Assembly (NCBI RefSeq): GCF_001591005.1
Contig: NZ_BCTY01000028.1
Location: forward strand, 1 to 48,320
Length of the DNA stretch: 48,320 nucleotides
Direction of reading: 5' to 3'
Source of the DNA: Sphingomonas sanguinis NBRC 13937
GTDB taxonomy: Bacteria > Pseudomonadota > Alphaproteobacteria > Sphingomonadales > Sphingomonadaceae
Part shown: positions 19,921 to 28,561 of the stretch, piece after piece
Numbering within the stretch: position 1 is the first letter of the stretch
How the letters are laid out: each line of letters starts with the position of its first letter
Made by a program: the position numbers and the translations under genes
The notes under the pieces: model-generated
Databases searched by the model: none
What the model saw: the letters and a program-made list of their open reading frames with translations, nothing else
Told to the model about the DNA's origin: nothing

Positions 19921-21195
19921 ACCAGCCTTATGCCCAAGCCGGAAAATAGCCCTTCAGCCTCGGACCGTCGCACGGCCATCGTGGTCGGCGGCGGCGTCAT
20001 TGGCACGACCACGGCGCTCGCGCTGCAACGCGCTGGTTGGGCCGTCACGCTGATCGAGGCCGAGGAGACCCCGCGCGCCGCATCCTGGGGCAATGCGGGC
20101 CATATCGCGACCGAACAGGCCGAGCCGATCGCCTCGCCCGCTATGGTGCGCGGTTTCGCCAAGCGACTATTCGTCCGCGGCGGCGCACTGGCCCTGCCGC
20201 CGCGCGAGATCGCGACCTGGCTACCCTTCTCGCTCCGCCTGCTAAAGGCCGCCCGCCCCGCGCGGTACGAGCGCGCGCATCAGGCACTGGCCGCGCTGCT
20301 TGCCCAGGCGATGCCCGCATGGCAGCGGCACGTCGCCGCGCTCGGAGAACCCGATCTGCTCCGCCCCGATGGCCATGTCGTTCTATGGGAAACACCGGAA
20401 AGCGCCGCACGCGGTCTAGCCAACTGGCAGGCCGCAGATACCGGCACCGCGCGCTTCCGCCCGCTGACCGAGGCGGAGTTGCAGGACTGGCGCGCTCGCG
20501 TCCGCGCGCCCATCGCTGGCGGCATCCGCTTCGAGGGCAGCGGCCAGATCGCCGACCCGACCCGCCTTGCCGAAACCACGACCGCGCGCTTCGTGGCGGA
20601 CGGCGGCACCCGCCTCGTCGCGCGGGTCGCGAGCATCGGCGACGGCGAGGTCCGCCTGACCGACGACCGCCGCCTGACCGCCGACCAGATCGTCGTGACG
20701 GCAGGCGTGGCGAGCGCCGCGCTGCTCCGCCCCTTCGGCCTGAAGGCCCCCATCATCGCCGAGCGCGGCTATCACCTCCAGACCGGCCCGGATGTCGACT
20801 GGCCCGCCGACCTGCCGCCAGTGGTGTTCGAGGACCGCTCGATGATCGTCACCCGCTTCGCCGAGGGCCTGCGCGCCGCCAGCATCGTCGAGTTCGCCCG
20901 CGCGCAGGCCAAACCCGACCCCGCCAAATGGAACCGCTTGCGTCGCCACATCACCGCGCTGGGTCTGCCGATCGGCGCGGATGCGAAGCCCTGGATGGGC
21001 GCACGGCCGACCCTGCCGGATTACCTACCCGCGATCGGTCGGGTGCCGAGGACGAAGGGCGTGTCCTATGCGTTCGGACACAACCATCTGGGGCTGACCC
21101 TCGCGCCGATTACGGGAGAATTGGTAGCGGCGATGCTTGAGGGAGCTACAACGGCGACCCCGATGCAATCATTTGCTCTAGAACGTTTCGGGTAA
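19918..21195 (+). CDS. FAD-dependent D-amino acid (D-hydroxyproline) dehydrogenase, DadA-like
   Basis: A 425-residue DAO-fold flavoenzyme. The dinucleotide-binding signature AIVVGGGVIGTTTALALQRA begins at about residue 21, followed by the acidic end of strand two (LIEAEE). The C-terminal block MGARPTLPDYLPAIGR ... SYAFGHNHLGLTLAPITGEL is typical of DadA-like enzymes that oxidise D-amino acids and pass electrons to the respiratory chain. Divergence from the hydroxyproline epimerase points to cis-4-hydroxy-D-proline as substrate, giving pyrroline-4-hydroxy-2-carboxylate. The start is uncertain: ATG 19918 has no ribosome site and overlaps the operator candidate; ATG 19930 or GTG 19984 are alternatives. 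The deaminase and semialdehyde dehydrogenase of the pathway are not in this window. Confidence 0.87.
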   Translation: MTSLMPKPENSPSASDRRTAIVVGGGVIGTTTALALQRAGWAVTLIEAEETPRAASWGNAGHIATEQAEPIASPAMVRGFAKRLFVRGGALALPPREIATWLPFSLRLLKAARPARYERAHQALAALLAQAMPAWQRHVAALGEPDLLRPDGHVVLWETPESAARGLANWQAADTGTARFRPLTEAELQDWRARVRAPIAGGIRFEGSGQIADPTRLAETTTARFVADGGTRLVARVASIGDGEVRLTDDRRLTADQIVVTAGVASAALLRPFGLKAPIIAERGYHLQTGPDVDWPADLPPVVFEDRSMIVTRFAEGLRAASIVEFARAQAKPDPAKWNRLRRHITALGLPIGADAKPWMGARPTLPDYLPAIGRVPRTKGVSYAFGHNHLGLTLAPITGELVAAMLEGATTATPMQSFALERFG

Positions 21196-21225
21196 CGCTA
21201 GCGCCTGCTTTTCTGGAGATTGCCC

Positions 21226-21573
21226 GTGTTTCTTGCGCTTCTCGCAACGCTGAACACTTCGCCCCCATGCGCACTGCCCTTTCCCATAGCCGCCGATCAA
21301 GCCGCCGCACTCGCCATTGCCAAGGTCGTGATAGCGGGCGCGCCCAAAATGCCGCCCAAGAAGGATATCGTGGGTTATGAGCTTGTCGCACGATACCTTC
21401 CCGATTCTCTGAGCTGGGAAATCACACAGAAGCCCATATCCGCGTTAAAGGGTCTCCGATTCCTCGATGGCGAAGGGCTCAGCATGGAAATCGCCGCCTG
21501 TGACGGCACGGTCTCGGACATCCGCCTGAACAGAGCGTCGCTCGCAAAAGTGCCAGAGGCAAAAGCCAGGTAG
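21226..21573 (+). CDS. Small, probably exported protein of unknown function
   Basis: A 115-residue protein starting at GTG 21226, chosen because GGAG lies 7 nt upstream; TTG 21220 is in frame but too close to that site. The N-terminus (FLALLATLNTSPPCALPFPIAA) is a weak signal-like segment. The rest has no motif I recognise; a single Cys in the mature part (AACDGTVSDIRL) and a mixed alpha/beta pattern are visible. Codon usage is less GC-extreme than in neighbouring smc. It lies 30 nt after the oxidase gene in the same direction. Confidence 0.55.
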   Translation: MFLALLATLNTSPPCALPFPIAADQAAALAIAKVVIAGAPKMPPKKDIVGYELVARYLPDSLSWEITQKPISALKGLRFLDGEGLSMEIAACDGTVSDIRLNRASLAKVPEAKAR

Positions 21574-21655
21574 TCCTGTCTCGCCCTCCCCCCTCGACAT
21601 CTTGCCCCCATTCGCTATCGGTTAACCACACATCGGGGGAGCGGCGACCGGGTCC

Positions 21656-24600
21656 GTGCAGATCAAGCGGCTTCGCATTTCGGGTTTCAAGAGCTTCGTC
21701 GATCCGGCCGATCTGGTCATCGAACCGGGGCTGACCGGTGTTGTCGGGCCCAATGGCTGCGGCAAGTCGAACCTGCTCGAAGCGTTGCGCTGGACGATGG
21801 GCGAGAACAGCGCGCGGTCGATGCGCGGGGCGGGCATGGAAGACGTGATCTTCGCCGGGACCGCCACCCGCCCGCCGCGCGACTTCGCCGAGGTCATGAT
21901 CCTGGCCGAGCGCGAGGGCGAGGAGACCGAGATCGTCCGCCGGATCGAACGCGGCGCCGGCTCGGCGTACCGGATCGACGGGCGTGACGTGCGGGCCAAG
22001 GATGTGGCCCTGCTCTTCGCCGATGCCGCTACCGGCGCGCACTCGCCCGCCTTGGTCAGCCAGAACCGGATCGGCGCGGTCATCGCCGCCAAGCCCGCCG
22101 AGCGCCGCGCGATGCTGGAGGAAGCGGCCGGGATCGCAGGGCTCCACGTCCGCCGCCGCGATGCCGAGGGCAAGCTTCGCGCGACCGAGGCGAACCTGAC
22201 GCGACTAGACGAGGCGATTGCCGATCAGGACGCCCGCATCGCCACCCTGCGGCGACAGGCGCGCGCGGCGGAGCGCTATCGCCTGATCTCCGAGCAGATC
22301 CGCCTGGCCGAGGCACGGATGATCTTCGCCCGCTGGCGCGACGCCGCCGGGGCCGCAACCACTGCCAAGGCCGAAGCCGAGGCCGCCGAGGCCCAGGTCG
22401 CCAGCACGACCGCTGCCGAGCGGGACGCCGCCCAAGCGCAGGAGGCGGCCGCGCTACTCGCCACGCGCACCCGCGCCGCCGCCCTCGCCGCGCGCGATGC
22501 CCTGAGCGAGGCGGGCCATGCCCTGTCGCGCGCGCGCGACCGCCGCCACGGCCTGCAACGCCGGATCGAGGAACTGGCGACCACCCGTGCGCGGTTGGCC
22601 GAGGACCGGGCGCGCGAGGACTCGCTGGCGCATGACGCGGCTGCCGCGATCGGGCGGCTGGTCGAGGAGCGCGAGGATCTGGACGCGCGCATCGCCCATG
22701 CCATGCAGGCCATGCCCCGGCTCGACGCGCTGCTGGCCGAGGCGGAGACGAAGAATCGCGATGCCGAGGTGGCGCTCGCCCGGGCGCTGTCCACCCAGGC
22801 GGCGGAGGCTGCCGAGCGCCGGATCGCCGAGGCTGCGCTCGCCCATGCGCAAGGTCGCCACGCCCGCGCCGAACGCGACGCCCGCGCGGTTGCCGCCGCG
22901 ATCGAGGCGCTGCCCGACATGGCCGAACAGGAGGCCGCGCGCGAAGCCGCCGTCGCGACCCAGGCCGCCGCCCGGATCGATGCGGACAAGGCGCACGCCG
23001 CGCTCGGCTGGGCCGAGGAAAGCGAACTGACCGCCAGTGCCGAGCGCGATGCGGCCGAGGCGACCCGCGCCCGCGCCATCGCCGCGCTCGCCGCGCTGGA
23101 TGCCGAAGCGGCAACGCTGACCCGCGCGACCGAGCGCAAGAGCGGCGACCGGCTGCTCGACGAAGTGCAGGCCGAACCCGGGTTCGAGCGGGCGCTGGCG
23201 GCGGCGCTGGGCGATGAACTGGATACGCCGCTGATCGACTGGCACGGCTCGGACGTCTCGCCCGGCGACCCCGCCCCGCCGATCGGGACGCTGAGCCTGG
23301 GCGAACGGATCGCCGCGCCGGCGACGCTCGCCCGGCGGCTGTCGCAGATTTTCCTGGTCGAGGTAGATTCGGGCCAGCCACTGGCGGTCGGTCAGCGACT
23401 GGTCACGCGCGAGGGGAGGCTGCGGCGCTGGGACGGCTATATCGGCGAGGGCGGCGGGGCGGCGGCGGCCGAGCGGATGGAGCGGCGCAACCGGCTCGCA
23501 GCGCTGGAGGCGGAGCGTCCGGCGGCCGAGGCGGCGGTTCAGGCCGCGACCGAGGCGCGGGCGGTGATCGAGGATCGCATCGCCCGCGCCCGCGCCGCCG
23601 CCGCCAGTGCGCGCACGCTCCACGCCACCGCCGTCACCAACTTGCGCGATGCCCAGCGCGCCGAGGACCGCGCGCAGGCCATGATCGAGCGGCTGTCCGC
23701 CCAGCGCGCCGACCTCGCCACCCGCGCCGAACGGATCGCCGCCGAGATGGAAGAGGCGCGTGCCGAATGCGACCGCGCGGAGGCGGCGCTGGCCGCGCTG
23801 CCCGACGGAACGGCCAGCGCGGCGGAGACGGCGCGGCTGCAGACCGAGACGCAGCTGGCGCGCTCGGCAGTGGCACTCGCCCGGTCGGAGCGGACGACAC
23901 TGGAGCGCAGCCTGGCCCAGACCCGCGACCGGCTGGCCGCCGCGACGTCGGAAGCAGAAAGCTGGGACCAGCGCGCAGGCCAGGCGGCGGGACGGATCGC
24001 CGACATGGATGCCCGCGCCGCCGCACTGGACCAGGATGCCGCCGCGCTCGCCGACCGCCCGGCGCAACTCGCCGAGGAGATCGCCACCCTCGCCGCCGCG
24101 CACGACACCGCCAAGGTCGAGGCCGAACGTACGCAAGACGAAGAGGCGGAGGCCGAACGCACCCTCCGCGCCGCCGAGGCCGCTCATGCCGGGGCCAATG
24201 CCCTGTTGTCGGCGGCGCGGGAGGCGCGCGCGGGGGCGTTGGCACGGGTCGAGAATCACGAGCTTCGTCGGGTCGAACTGGGCCGCGTATCGGGCGAGCG
24301 CTTCGCCTGCCCTGCCCCGGTCCTGCCCGAAAAGCTGGGATTTGAGAGCGCGGGCGTCGGCTCGCCCCAGGCCGAGGCCGCCGCGCATGACAAGCTGTCC
24401 GCCGATCGCGAACGGATCGGCCCGGTCAACCTGGTCGCCGAACAGGAACTGGCCGAGCTGGAGGCGAGCGGCGCGGCGAGTGCCGCCGAGCGCGAGGATC
24501 TGGTCCAGGCGGTGGCACGCCTGCGCGGCTCGATCGGGCTGCTCAACCGCGAAGGGCGGCAGCGGCTACTGGAGGCGTTCGAGGCGGTGAACGGCCATTT

Positions 24601-25042
24601 CCAGACGCTGTTCGCGACGCTGTTCGACGGCGGATCGGCGCATCTGGCGCTGGTCGATTCGGACGATCCGCTGGAGGCCGGGCTGGAGATCATGGCACAG
24701 CCGCCGGGTAAACGACTCCAGTCGCTGACCCTGCTGTCGGGCGGCGAACAGGCGCTGACGGCGGTGGCGCTGATCTTCGGCCTGTTCCTGACCAACCCCG
24801 CGCCGATCTGCGTGTTGGACGAAGTCGATGCGCCACTGGACGATGCCAATATCGACCGATTCTGCGGGCTGCTCGACCGGATGACGCGCGAGACGGATAC
24901 GCGCTATCTGATCGTTACGCACAATGCCGTGACGATGAGCCGGATGCACCGGCTGTTCGGCGTGACGATGATCGAACGCGGGGTCAGCCGGCTGGTGTCG
25001 GTGGACCTGCAGGCCGCAGAGACATTGCTGGCGGCGGAGTGA
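21656..25042 (+). CDS. smc: Chromosome segregation protein SMC
   Basis: Structural-maintenance-of-chromosomes ATPase that organises and segregates the chromosome with ScpA/ScpB. The 1128-residue protein has an N-terminal head with Walker A GPNGCGKSNLLEALRW (about residue 33), a long Ala/Glu/Arg-rich coiled coil (about 170-480), a hinge (about 490-630, GDRLLDEVQAEPGFERALAAALGDEL...), a returning coiled coil (about 640-940), and a C-terminal head with signature LLSGGEQALTAVAL and Walker B ICVLDEVDAPLDDANIDRF. The start is GTG 21656. The length and very Ala-rich coils fit alphaproteobacterial SMC. scpA and scpB are not nearby. Confidence 0.97.
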   Translation: MQIKRLRISGFKSFVDPADLVIEPGLTGVVGPNGCGKSNLLEALRWTMGENSARSMRGAGMEDVIFAGTATRPPRDFAEVMILAEREGEETEIVRRIERGAGSAYRIDGRDVRAKDVALLFADAATGAHSPALVSQNRIGAVIAAKPAERRAMLEEAAGIAGLHVRRRDAEGKLRATEANLTRLDEAIADQDARIATLRRQARAAERYRLISEQIRLAEARMIFARWRDAAGAATTAKAEAEAAEAQVASTTAAERDAAQAQEAAALLATRTRAAALAARDALSEAGHALSRARDRRHGLQRRIEELATTRARLAEDRAREDSLAHDAAAAIGRLVEEREDLDARIAHAMQAMPRLDALLAEAETKNRDAEVALARALSTQAAEAAERRIAEAALAHAQGRHARAERDARAVAAAIEALPDMAEQEAAREAAVATQAAARIDADKAHAALGWAEESELTASAERDAAEATRARAIAALAALDAEAATLTRATERKSGDRLLDEVQAEPGFERALAAALGDELDTPLIDWHGSDVSPGDPAPPIGTLSLGERIAAPATLARRLSQIFLVEVDSGQPLAVGQRLVTREGRLRRWDGYIGEGGGAAAAERMERRNRLAALEAERPAAEAAVQAATEARAVIEDRIARARAAAASARTLHATAVTNLRDAQRAEDRAQAMIERLSAQRADLATRAERIAAEMEEARAECDRAEAALAALPDGTASAAETARLQTETQLARSAVALARSERTTLERSLAQTRDRLAAATSEAESWDQRAGQAAGRIADMDARAAALDQDAAALADRPAQLAEEIATLAAAHDTAKVEAERTQDEEAEAERTLRAAEAAHAGANALLSAAREARAGALARVENHELRRVELGRVSGERFACPAPVLPEKLGFESAGVGSPQAEAAAHDKLSADRERIGPVNLVAEQELAELEASGAASAAEREDLVQAVARLRGSIGLLNREGRQRLLEAFEAVNGHFQTLFATLFDGGSAHLALVDSDDPLEAGLEIMAQPPGKRLQSLTLLSGGEQALTAVALIFGLFLTNPAPICVLDEVDAPLDDANIDRFCGLLDRMTRETDTRYLIVTHNAVTMSRMHRLFGVTMIERGVSRLVSVDLQAAETLLAAE

Positions 25043-25086
25043 GGTTGGTCCACCGATCGCGCATGGCCGCCCCGCGGATCAAAGCT

Positions 25087-25551
25087 CTATCGACGCGAGA
25101 CGCTGGCAATCTTCCAGCCGCCGTCTTCCTTGGCCAATTGGACGGAAAGCCGCCATGGCTTTGCGCCGCTGCCCAAGGTCACGACCGTCCGGGCAGTATT
25201 GCCGCGAACCATGGCCGGGGTCGATGCGACATGACCGATCCATGAGTCCATATAGTCCTGCGCCTTGACGAAGTAATCGGCCTCCATGCCGTCCGGGCTG
25301 GCGATCTGCCGGGCGATGCTCGCGCGGAGCGACTTGCTCACGTAACGGGCATAGACCTGAGGCTCGTCGGTCGGCTCCTTGTCGTGAGCCATCAGGCCGA
25401 CATACCAGGTGTAAAAATCCCGTGCGACGGCATCAGGCGCTTTGAGCCGTGGCGCCGTAACCGCCATCGCGGTCGCATCGGCGGGGAGGTTGCCGATAAC
25501 CATGGCCGAGGCCAGACATGCCAACGCGATCGTCCGAATGCCGGGCTTCAT
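25087..25551 (-). CDS. Secreted DUF3828-like protein, possible immunity partner of the upstream amidase
   Basis: A 154-residue protein with a signal peptide (MKPGIRTIALACLASAMVIG...DATA), so periplasmic. The mature part resembles the DUF3828/YbjP-like fold: AVARDFYTWYVGLMAH at the start, YVSKSLRASIARQI and YFVKAQDYMDSWIG in the middle, and a final WRLSVQLAKEDGGWKIASV strand pair. Its ATG overlaps the stop of the amidase gene upstream (ATGA, 25548-25551), so the two are translated together. A periplasmic partner coupled to a signal-less peptidoglycan amidase is the usual layout of an amidase immunity protein; this role is inferred. An NTF2-like protein of other function is the alternative. Confidence 0.75.
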   Translation of the reverse strand: MKPGIRTIALACLASAMVIGNLPADATAMAVTAPRLKAPDAVARDFYTWYVGLMAHDKEPTDEPQVYARYVSKSLRASIARQIASPDGMEADYFVKAQDYMDSWIGHVASTPAMVRGNTARTVVTLGSGAKPWRLSVQLAKEDGGWKIASVSRR

Positions 25552-25979
25552 GGCCTTGCCTTTCCGGCGGGCACGCCCACCTGTTCTTCGGCACGGCTTG
25601 CGGTGCCTGCGCCGGGATAACGATAGATCTGATAGGATGGCTTCAGCTTGCGATAACTCGGTCCTGGATAAAAGCCGTGCAACTGCTTGAAATCGGAAAT
25701 CCAGTAGCGGCCGTCATACATGCAGATGTGACCATGCGGATGGCCCTTGATCGGTTGAATGATCGCGATATCGCCAGCCCGAAAGCCGGTGGCCAGTGCG
25801 CCTTGGGAAACGAAACCGACCTTCGTGAGACTGCTGCCATAGTCTTTGGCAGATGTATGGCGAACCAGCGCCACACCGCCCGCCTCTACCGCTTCACGCA
25901 CATATCTGGCGCATTGTCCGCGACTTGCTTCTTTCGCATGAAGCCGCAAATGTTTCAGCGCCGCGTCCACGTTCCACAT
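25548..25979 (-). CDS. Small papain-like (CHAP/NlpC-P60 type) amidase without signal peptide
   Basis: A 143-residue protein with the pattern of small peptidoglycan amidases: Cys23 in ASRGQCARYVREAVEAGG, then GDIAIIQP, His80/82/84 in KGHPHGHICMYDGRYW, and Asp97 in WISDF. This Cys-His-Asp order is that of CHAP/NlpC-P60 cysteine peptidases, including type VI secretion amidase effectors. There is no signal peptide, so the enzyme would have to be injected elsewhere or released by lysis. The start is ATG 25979 (GGTGAGAG about 8-10 nt upstream). The DNA is less GC-rich than its surroundings: I count 30 of 60 G+C at 25621-25680 against 47 of 60 at 24001-24060. No type VI genes are in the window. Confidence 0.72.
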   Translation of the reverse strand: MWNVDAALKHLRLHAKEASRGQCARYVREAVEAGGVALVRHTSAKDYGSSLTKVGFVSQGALATGFRAGDIAIIQPIKGHPHGHICMYDGRYWISDFKQLHGFYPGPSYRKLKPSYQIYRYPGAGTASRAEEQVGVPAGKARP

Positions 25980-26063
25980 CAGCCGATGCTCTCACCGTAG
26001 AGACCGCCCGCCATAATAAGGTGAGAATTGGACGACCGCAACGATTCACCGATCGACGCGCGA

Positions 26064-26867
26064 TCACGGCAGCAGGAACGTCCCCTCGATCACCGTCACG
26101 CATCCGCCGCCCAGGATCACCCGGTCGCCGTCCAGTCGACAGGTCAACCGCCCGCCCCGCGCGCTGGCCTGTTCGGCGGTGAACGCGTCGTGGCCCAGCT
26201 TTTTCGTCCAATAGGGCGTGATGACCGCATGGGCCGCACCCGTCACCGGGTCCTCGTCGATGGCAAAGGCAGGTACGAAGACTCGGCTGACCACATCCAC
26301 CTCGCCCGCCCCGCCGCGCGCGGTCAGGATGACGACATAGCGTCCCGCCCTGGCCAGTGCGGCAAAGTCGGGTGCACAACTCCGCACGGCTGCCGCCTCG
26401 TCGACCACGACGACGGAATAGCCCGCCGGATGGCGCAGCGTCTCGACCACGCCGTCGACGCCCAGCGCCTCGACCACGGCGGGCAGCGGCTCGGGTGACG
26501 GCGTGCGCTCGGGCAAGGACAGGCTATAGCCCAGCCCGTCGCGTGCCACCTCCAGCACCCCGGCATGGCGCGTGGCGAAGCGCACCCGGTTCCGCGTCGT
26601 ATCTGACGACAGCACGACATGCCCGCTCGCCAGCGTGGCATGGCCGCACATCTCCACCTCGTCGCCCGGCGTGAACCAGCGCAGGCCGAAATCCGCCTCA
26701 TCGCCGTCATGCGGCACGAGGAAGGCGGTTTCGGACAGGTTGTTCTCCTGCGCGATCGCCAGCAGCGTGGCGTCGTCCAGCCAGGCGGACAACATCATCA
26801 CCGCCGCCGGATTGCCGCCAAAGGCTGCGTCGGCAAAGGCATCGACCTGGGTGAAGGGAATGCGCAT
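26064..26867 (-). CDS. PhzF family isomerase-like protein
   Basis: A 267-residue cytoplasmic protein of the PhzF/DapF-like double-barrel fold. Family signatures are FTQVDAFADAAFGGNPAAV at the N-terminus, ENNLSETAFLV with the conserved catalytic Glu, LRWFTPGDEVEMCGHATLAS, and DPVTGAAHAVITPYW towards the C-terminus. PhzF itself isomerises a phenazine precursor, but most homologues act on unknown substrates and no phenazine genes are here. ATG 26867 overlaps the stop of the metal transporter gene (TGATG); a TTG one codon earlier is also in frame. It is the last gene of a three-gene overlapping minus-strand run. Confidence 0.92.
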   Translation of the reverse strand: MRIPFTQVDAFADAAFGGNPAAVMMLSAWLDDATLLAIAQENNLSETAFLVPHDGDEADFGLRWFTPGDEVEMCGHATLASGHVVLSSDTTRNRVRFATRHAGVLEVARDGLGYSLSLPERTPSPEPLPAVVEALGVDGVVETLRHPAGYSVVVVDEAAAVRSCAPDFAALARAGRYVVILTARGGAGEVDVVSRVFVPAFAIDEDPVTGAAHAVITPYWTKKLGHDAFTAEQASARGGRLTCRLDGDRVILGGGCVTVIEGTFLLP

Positions 26868-27820
26868 CAATAGCCTACGCGCTTACCGAACCAGTGGGGG
26901 GTCACGTCCGCCTCGACCAGCGGATTGTCGGTGTCGACATGGCCTTCGGGATCGAGGTGGATCAGCACCTCGACCTTGGGGAAAGCGTGACGCAGCGCCC
27001 GCTCTACGCCTTCGACCACGTCATGCGCGGCGGCGACCGTCATGTTGCGGTCGACCTCCATATGGAACTGCGCGAAGTCGTGGCTGCCCGAGCGACGGGT
27101 GCGGAAGTCGTGAATGCCCTTCAGACCCGGCTGGCGCGCGGCGACGTCGAGGAAGGCGGCGCGCTGGTCGTCGGACCATTCCTTGTCCATCAACTGGTCG
27201 ATCGCGGTCGAGGACGCCTGGAACGCCCCCCAGGCCAGCCACAGCGCGATGGCGATGCCGAAGATGGGGTCCGCGCCGTGCCAGCCGAGATACTGGTCCA
27301 GCACCATCGCGATGATGACCGATCCGTTGAGCATCACGTCCGACTGGTAATGGACATTGTCCGCCAGGATCGCGACCGATCCGGTGCGGCGGATAACGCT
27401 GCGCTGATAGGCGAGCAGAACGACGGTCGCGGCGATCGCGATCACCGACACGCCGATACCAAACTCGGCGTCGCTGGTCGGATTATCCGCGCCCAGCGCC
27501 ATGACCGCGCGCCAGGCGATGCCCGCCGCCGAGGCGGTGATGAGCGCGACCTGGAACAGCGCCGCCAGCGCCTCCGCCTTGCCGTGCCCGAACCGATGGT
27601 CGTGGTCGGCGGGCGTCGCCGCCAGCCGCACACCGTACAGCGTCACCAAGCTGGCGAGCAGGTCGAGCGCGGTGTCGGCCAGCGAGCCCAGCATCGCGAC
27701 CGATCCGGTCCGCCACGCGGCGAACCCCTTCAGCGCCAGCAGGAACAGCGCCATGCCGACGCTGGCCAGCGCCGCGCGGGTCGCCAGCGGAATGACTCTC
27801 TTACGTTCGTCCTGGGTCAC
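26867..27820 (-). CDS. Cation diffusion facilitator family metal exporter (FieF-like)
   Basis: A 317-residue inner-membrane transporter with about six transmembrane helices and a C-terminal cytoplasmic metal-binding domain. The transport site is visible as DTALD (about residues 48-52) in helix 2 and HYQSD in helix 5 (ADNVHYQSDVMLN), the DxxxD/HxxxD set of Zn/Fe-type members. HDHRFGHGKAEALAALFQ follows helix 2. The C-terminal domain carries HDFRTRRSGSHDFAQFHMEVD and HDVVEGVE. It should export Zn2+ or Fe2+ by proton exchange; the metal cannot be told from sequence. Overlaps pdxH by 4 nt upstream and the PhzF-like gene downstream. Confidence 0.94.
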   Translation of the reverse strand: MTQDERKRVIPLATRAALASVGMALFLLALKGFAAWRTGSVAMLGSLADTALDLLASLVTLYGVRLAATPADHDHRFGHGKAEALAALFQVALITASAAGIAWRAVMALGADNPTSDAEFGIGVSVIAIAATVVLLAYQRSVIRRTGSVAILADNVHYQSDVMLNGSVIIAMVLDQYLGWHGADPIFGIAIALWLAWGAFQASSTAIDQLMDKEWSDDQRAAFLDVAARQPGLKGIHDFRTRRSGSHDFAQFHMEVDRNMTVAAAHDVVEGVERALRHAFPKVEVLIHLDPEGHVDTDNPLVEADVTPHWFGKRVGY

Positions 27821-28398
27821 GGAAACAGCAATCCTTCGTTCCAGCCACCTTCGGCCGTACGGGTGAAAACCCGGCGCTCATGCAGCCGGTGTTCGCGGTC
27901 GAGCCAGAACTCGATCCGTTGCGGGGTCACGCGATATCCGCCCCAATGCGGCGGGCGCGGCACGTCGCCGCCCTCGAACCGGGCACGCATCGCCTCGAAC
28001 CGCGCCTCGAACGTCTCACGCGCGTCGAGCGGGCGCGACTGGTCCGAAGCCCAGGCCCCCAGCTGCGAATCGCGGCCGCGGCTGGCGAAATAGGCGTCCG
28101 ACTCGGCATCATCGACGCGCGAGATGGGGCCCTCAATGCGAATCTGACGACGCAGCGACTTCCAGTGGAACAGCAACGCGGCCTTGCTGCCTTCGCCCAG
28201 CTCCTGCGCCTTGCGGCTTTCGCGATTGGTGTAGAACACGAATCCGCGCTCGTCATGACCCTTGAGCAGCACCATGCGCACCGAGGGCTGGCGCTGCGCA
28301 TCGACCGTCGCCAGCGCCATCGCGTTGGAATCGTTGATTTCGCTCGCCCGCGCCTCGGCGAACCAGGCGCGGAAGAGTGCATGGGGATCGTCTGCCAT
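27817..28398 (-). CDS. pdxH: Pyridoxamine 5'-phosphate oxidase
   Basis: FMN enzyme that oxidises pyridoxamine or pyridoxine phosphate to pyridoxal phosphate. The 193-residue product starts MADDPHALFRAWFAEA, the usual family N-terminus; the frame continues 14 codons upstream to a GTG (28440) without homology support. Conserved blocks are NAMALATVDAQRQPSVRMVLLKG, FVFYTNRESRKAQEL, ALLFHWKSLRRQIRIEGP, YFASRGRDSQLGAWAS and the C-terminal WGGYRVTPQRIEFW ... LHERRVF. It overlaps the metal transporter gene by 4 nt. Confidence 0.97.
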   Translation of the reverse strand: MADDPHALFRAWFAEARASEINDSNAMALATVDAQRQPSVRMVLLKGHDERGFVFYTNRESRKAQELGEGSKAALLFHWKSLRRQIRIEGPISRVDDAESDAYFASRGRDSQLGAWASDQSRPLDARETFEARFEAMRARFEGGDVPRPPHWGGYRVTPQRIEFWLDREHRLHERRVFTRTAEGGWNEGLLFP

Positions 28399-28561
28399 GC
28401 GCCCGCCCATACGCCCATGGGCCGGGAAAACCAACGTCACGAACGGAAACGCTGAGTCCTGTCCTCATGGCTTTGACGACCAAGGATTTATTCAGACCAA
28501 ATCGGCCCATCGCCAATCATGTGTTGCAACATCGGTCCGATCCGGCGATTTTCCCGCCCAC

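Noticed and set aside
22080..24388. Several long antisense frames across smc.
   Set aside because: smc is intact with both ATPase heads; the antisense frames are Arg/Ala/Gly-rich shadows.
26064..26867. Phenazine biosynthesis role for the PhzF-like gene.
   Set aside because: No other phenazine genes are present and most PhzF relatives are unrelated to phenazines.
28520..28531. Palindrome TGTTGCAACA (28522-28531) between pdxH and the ATP-grasp fusion gene, considered as an operator.
   Set aside because: A 10-bp palindrome is short enough to occur by chance, has no second copy here, and no promoter boxes could be placed around it.
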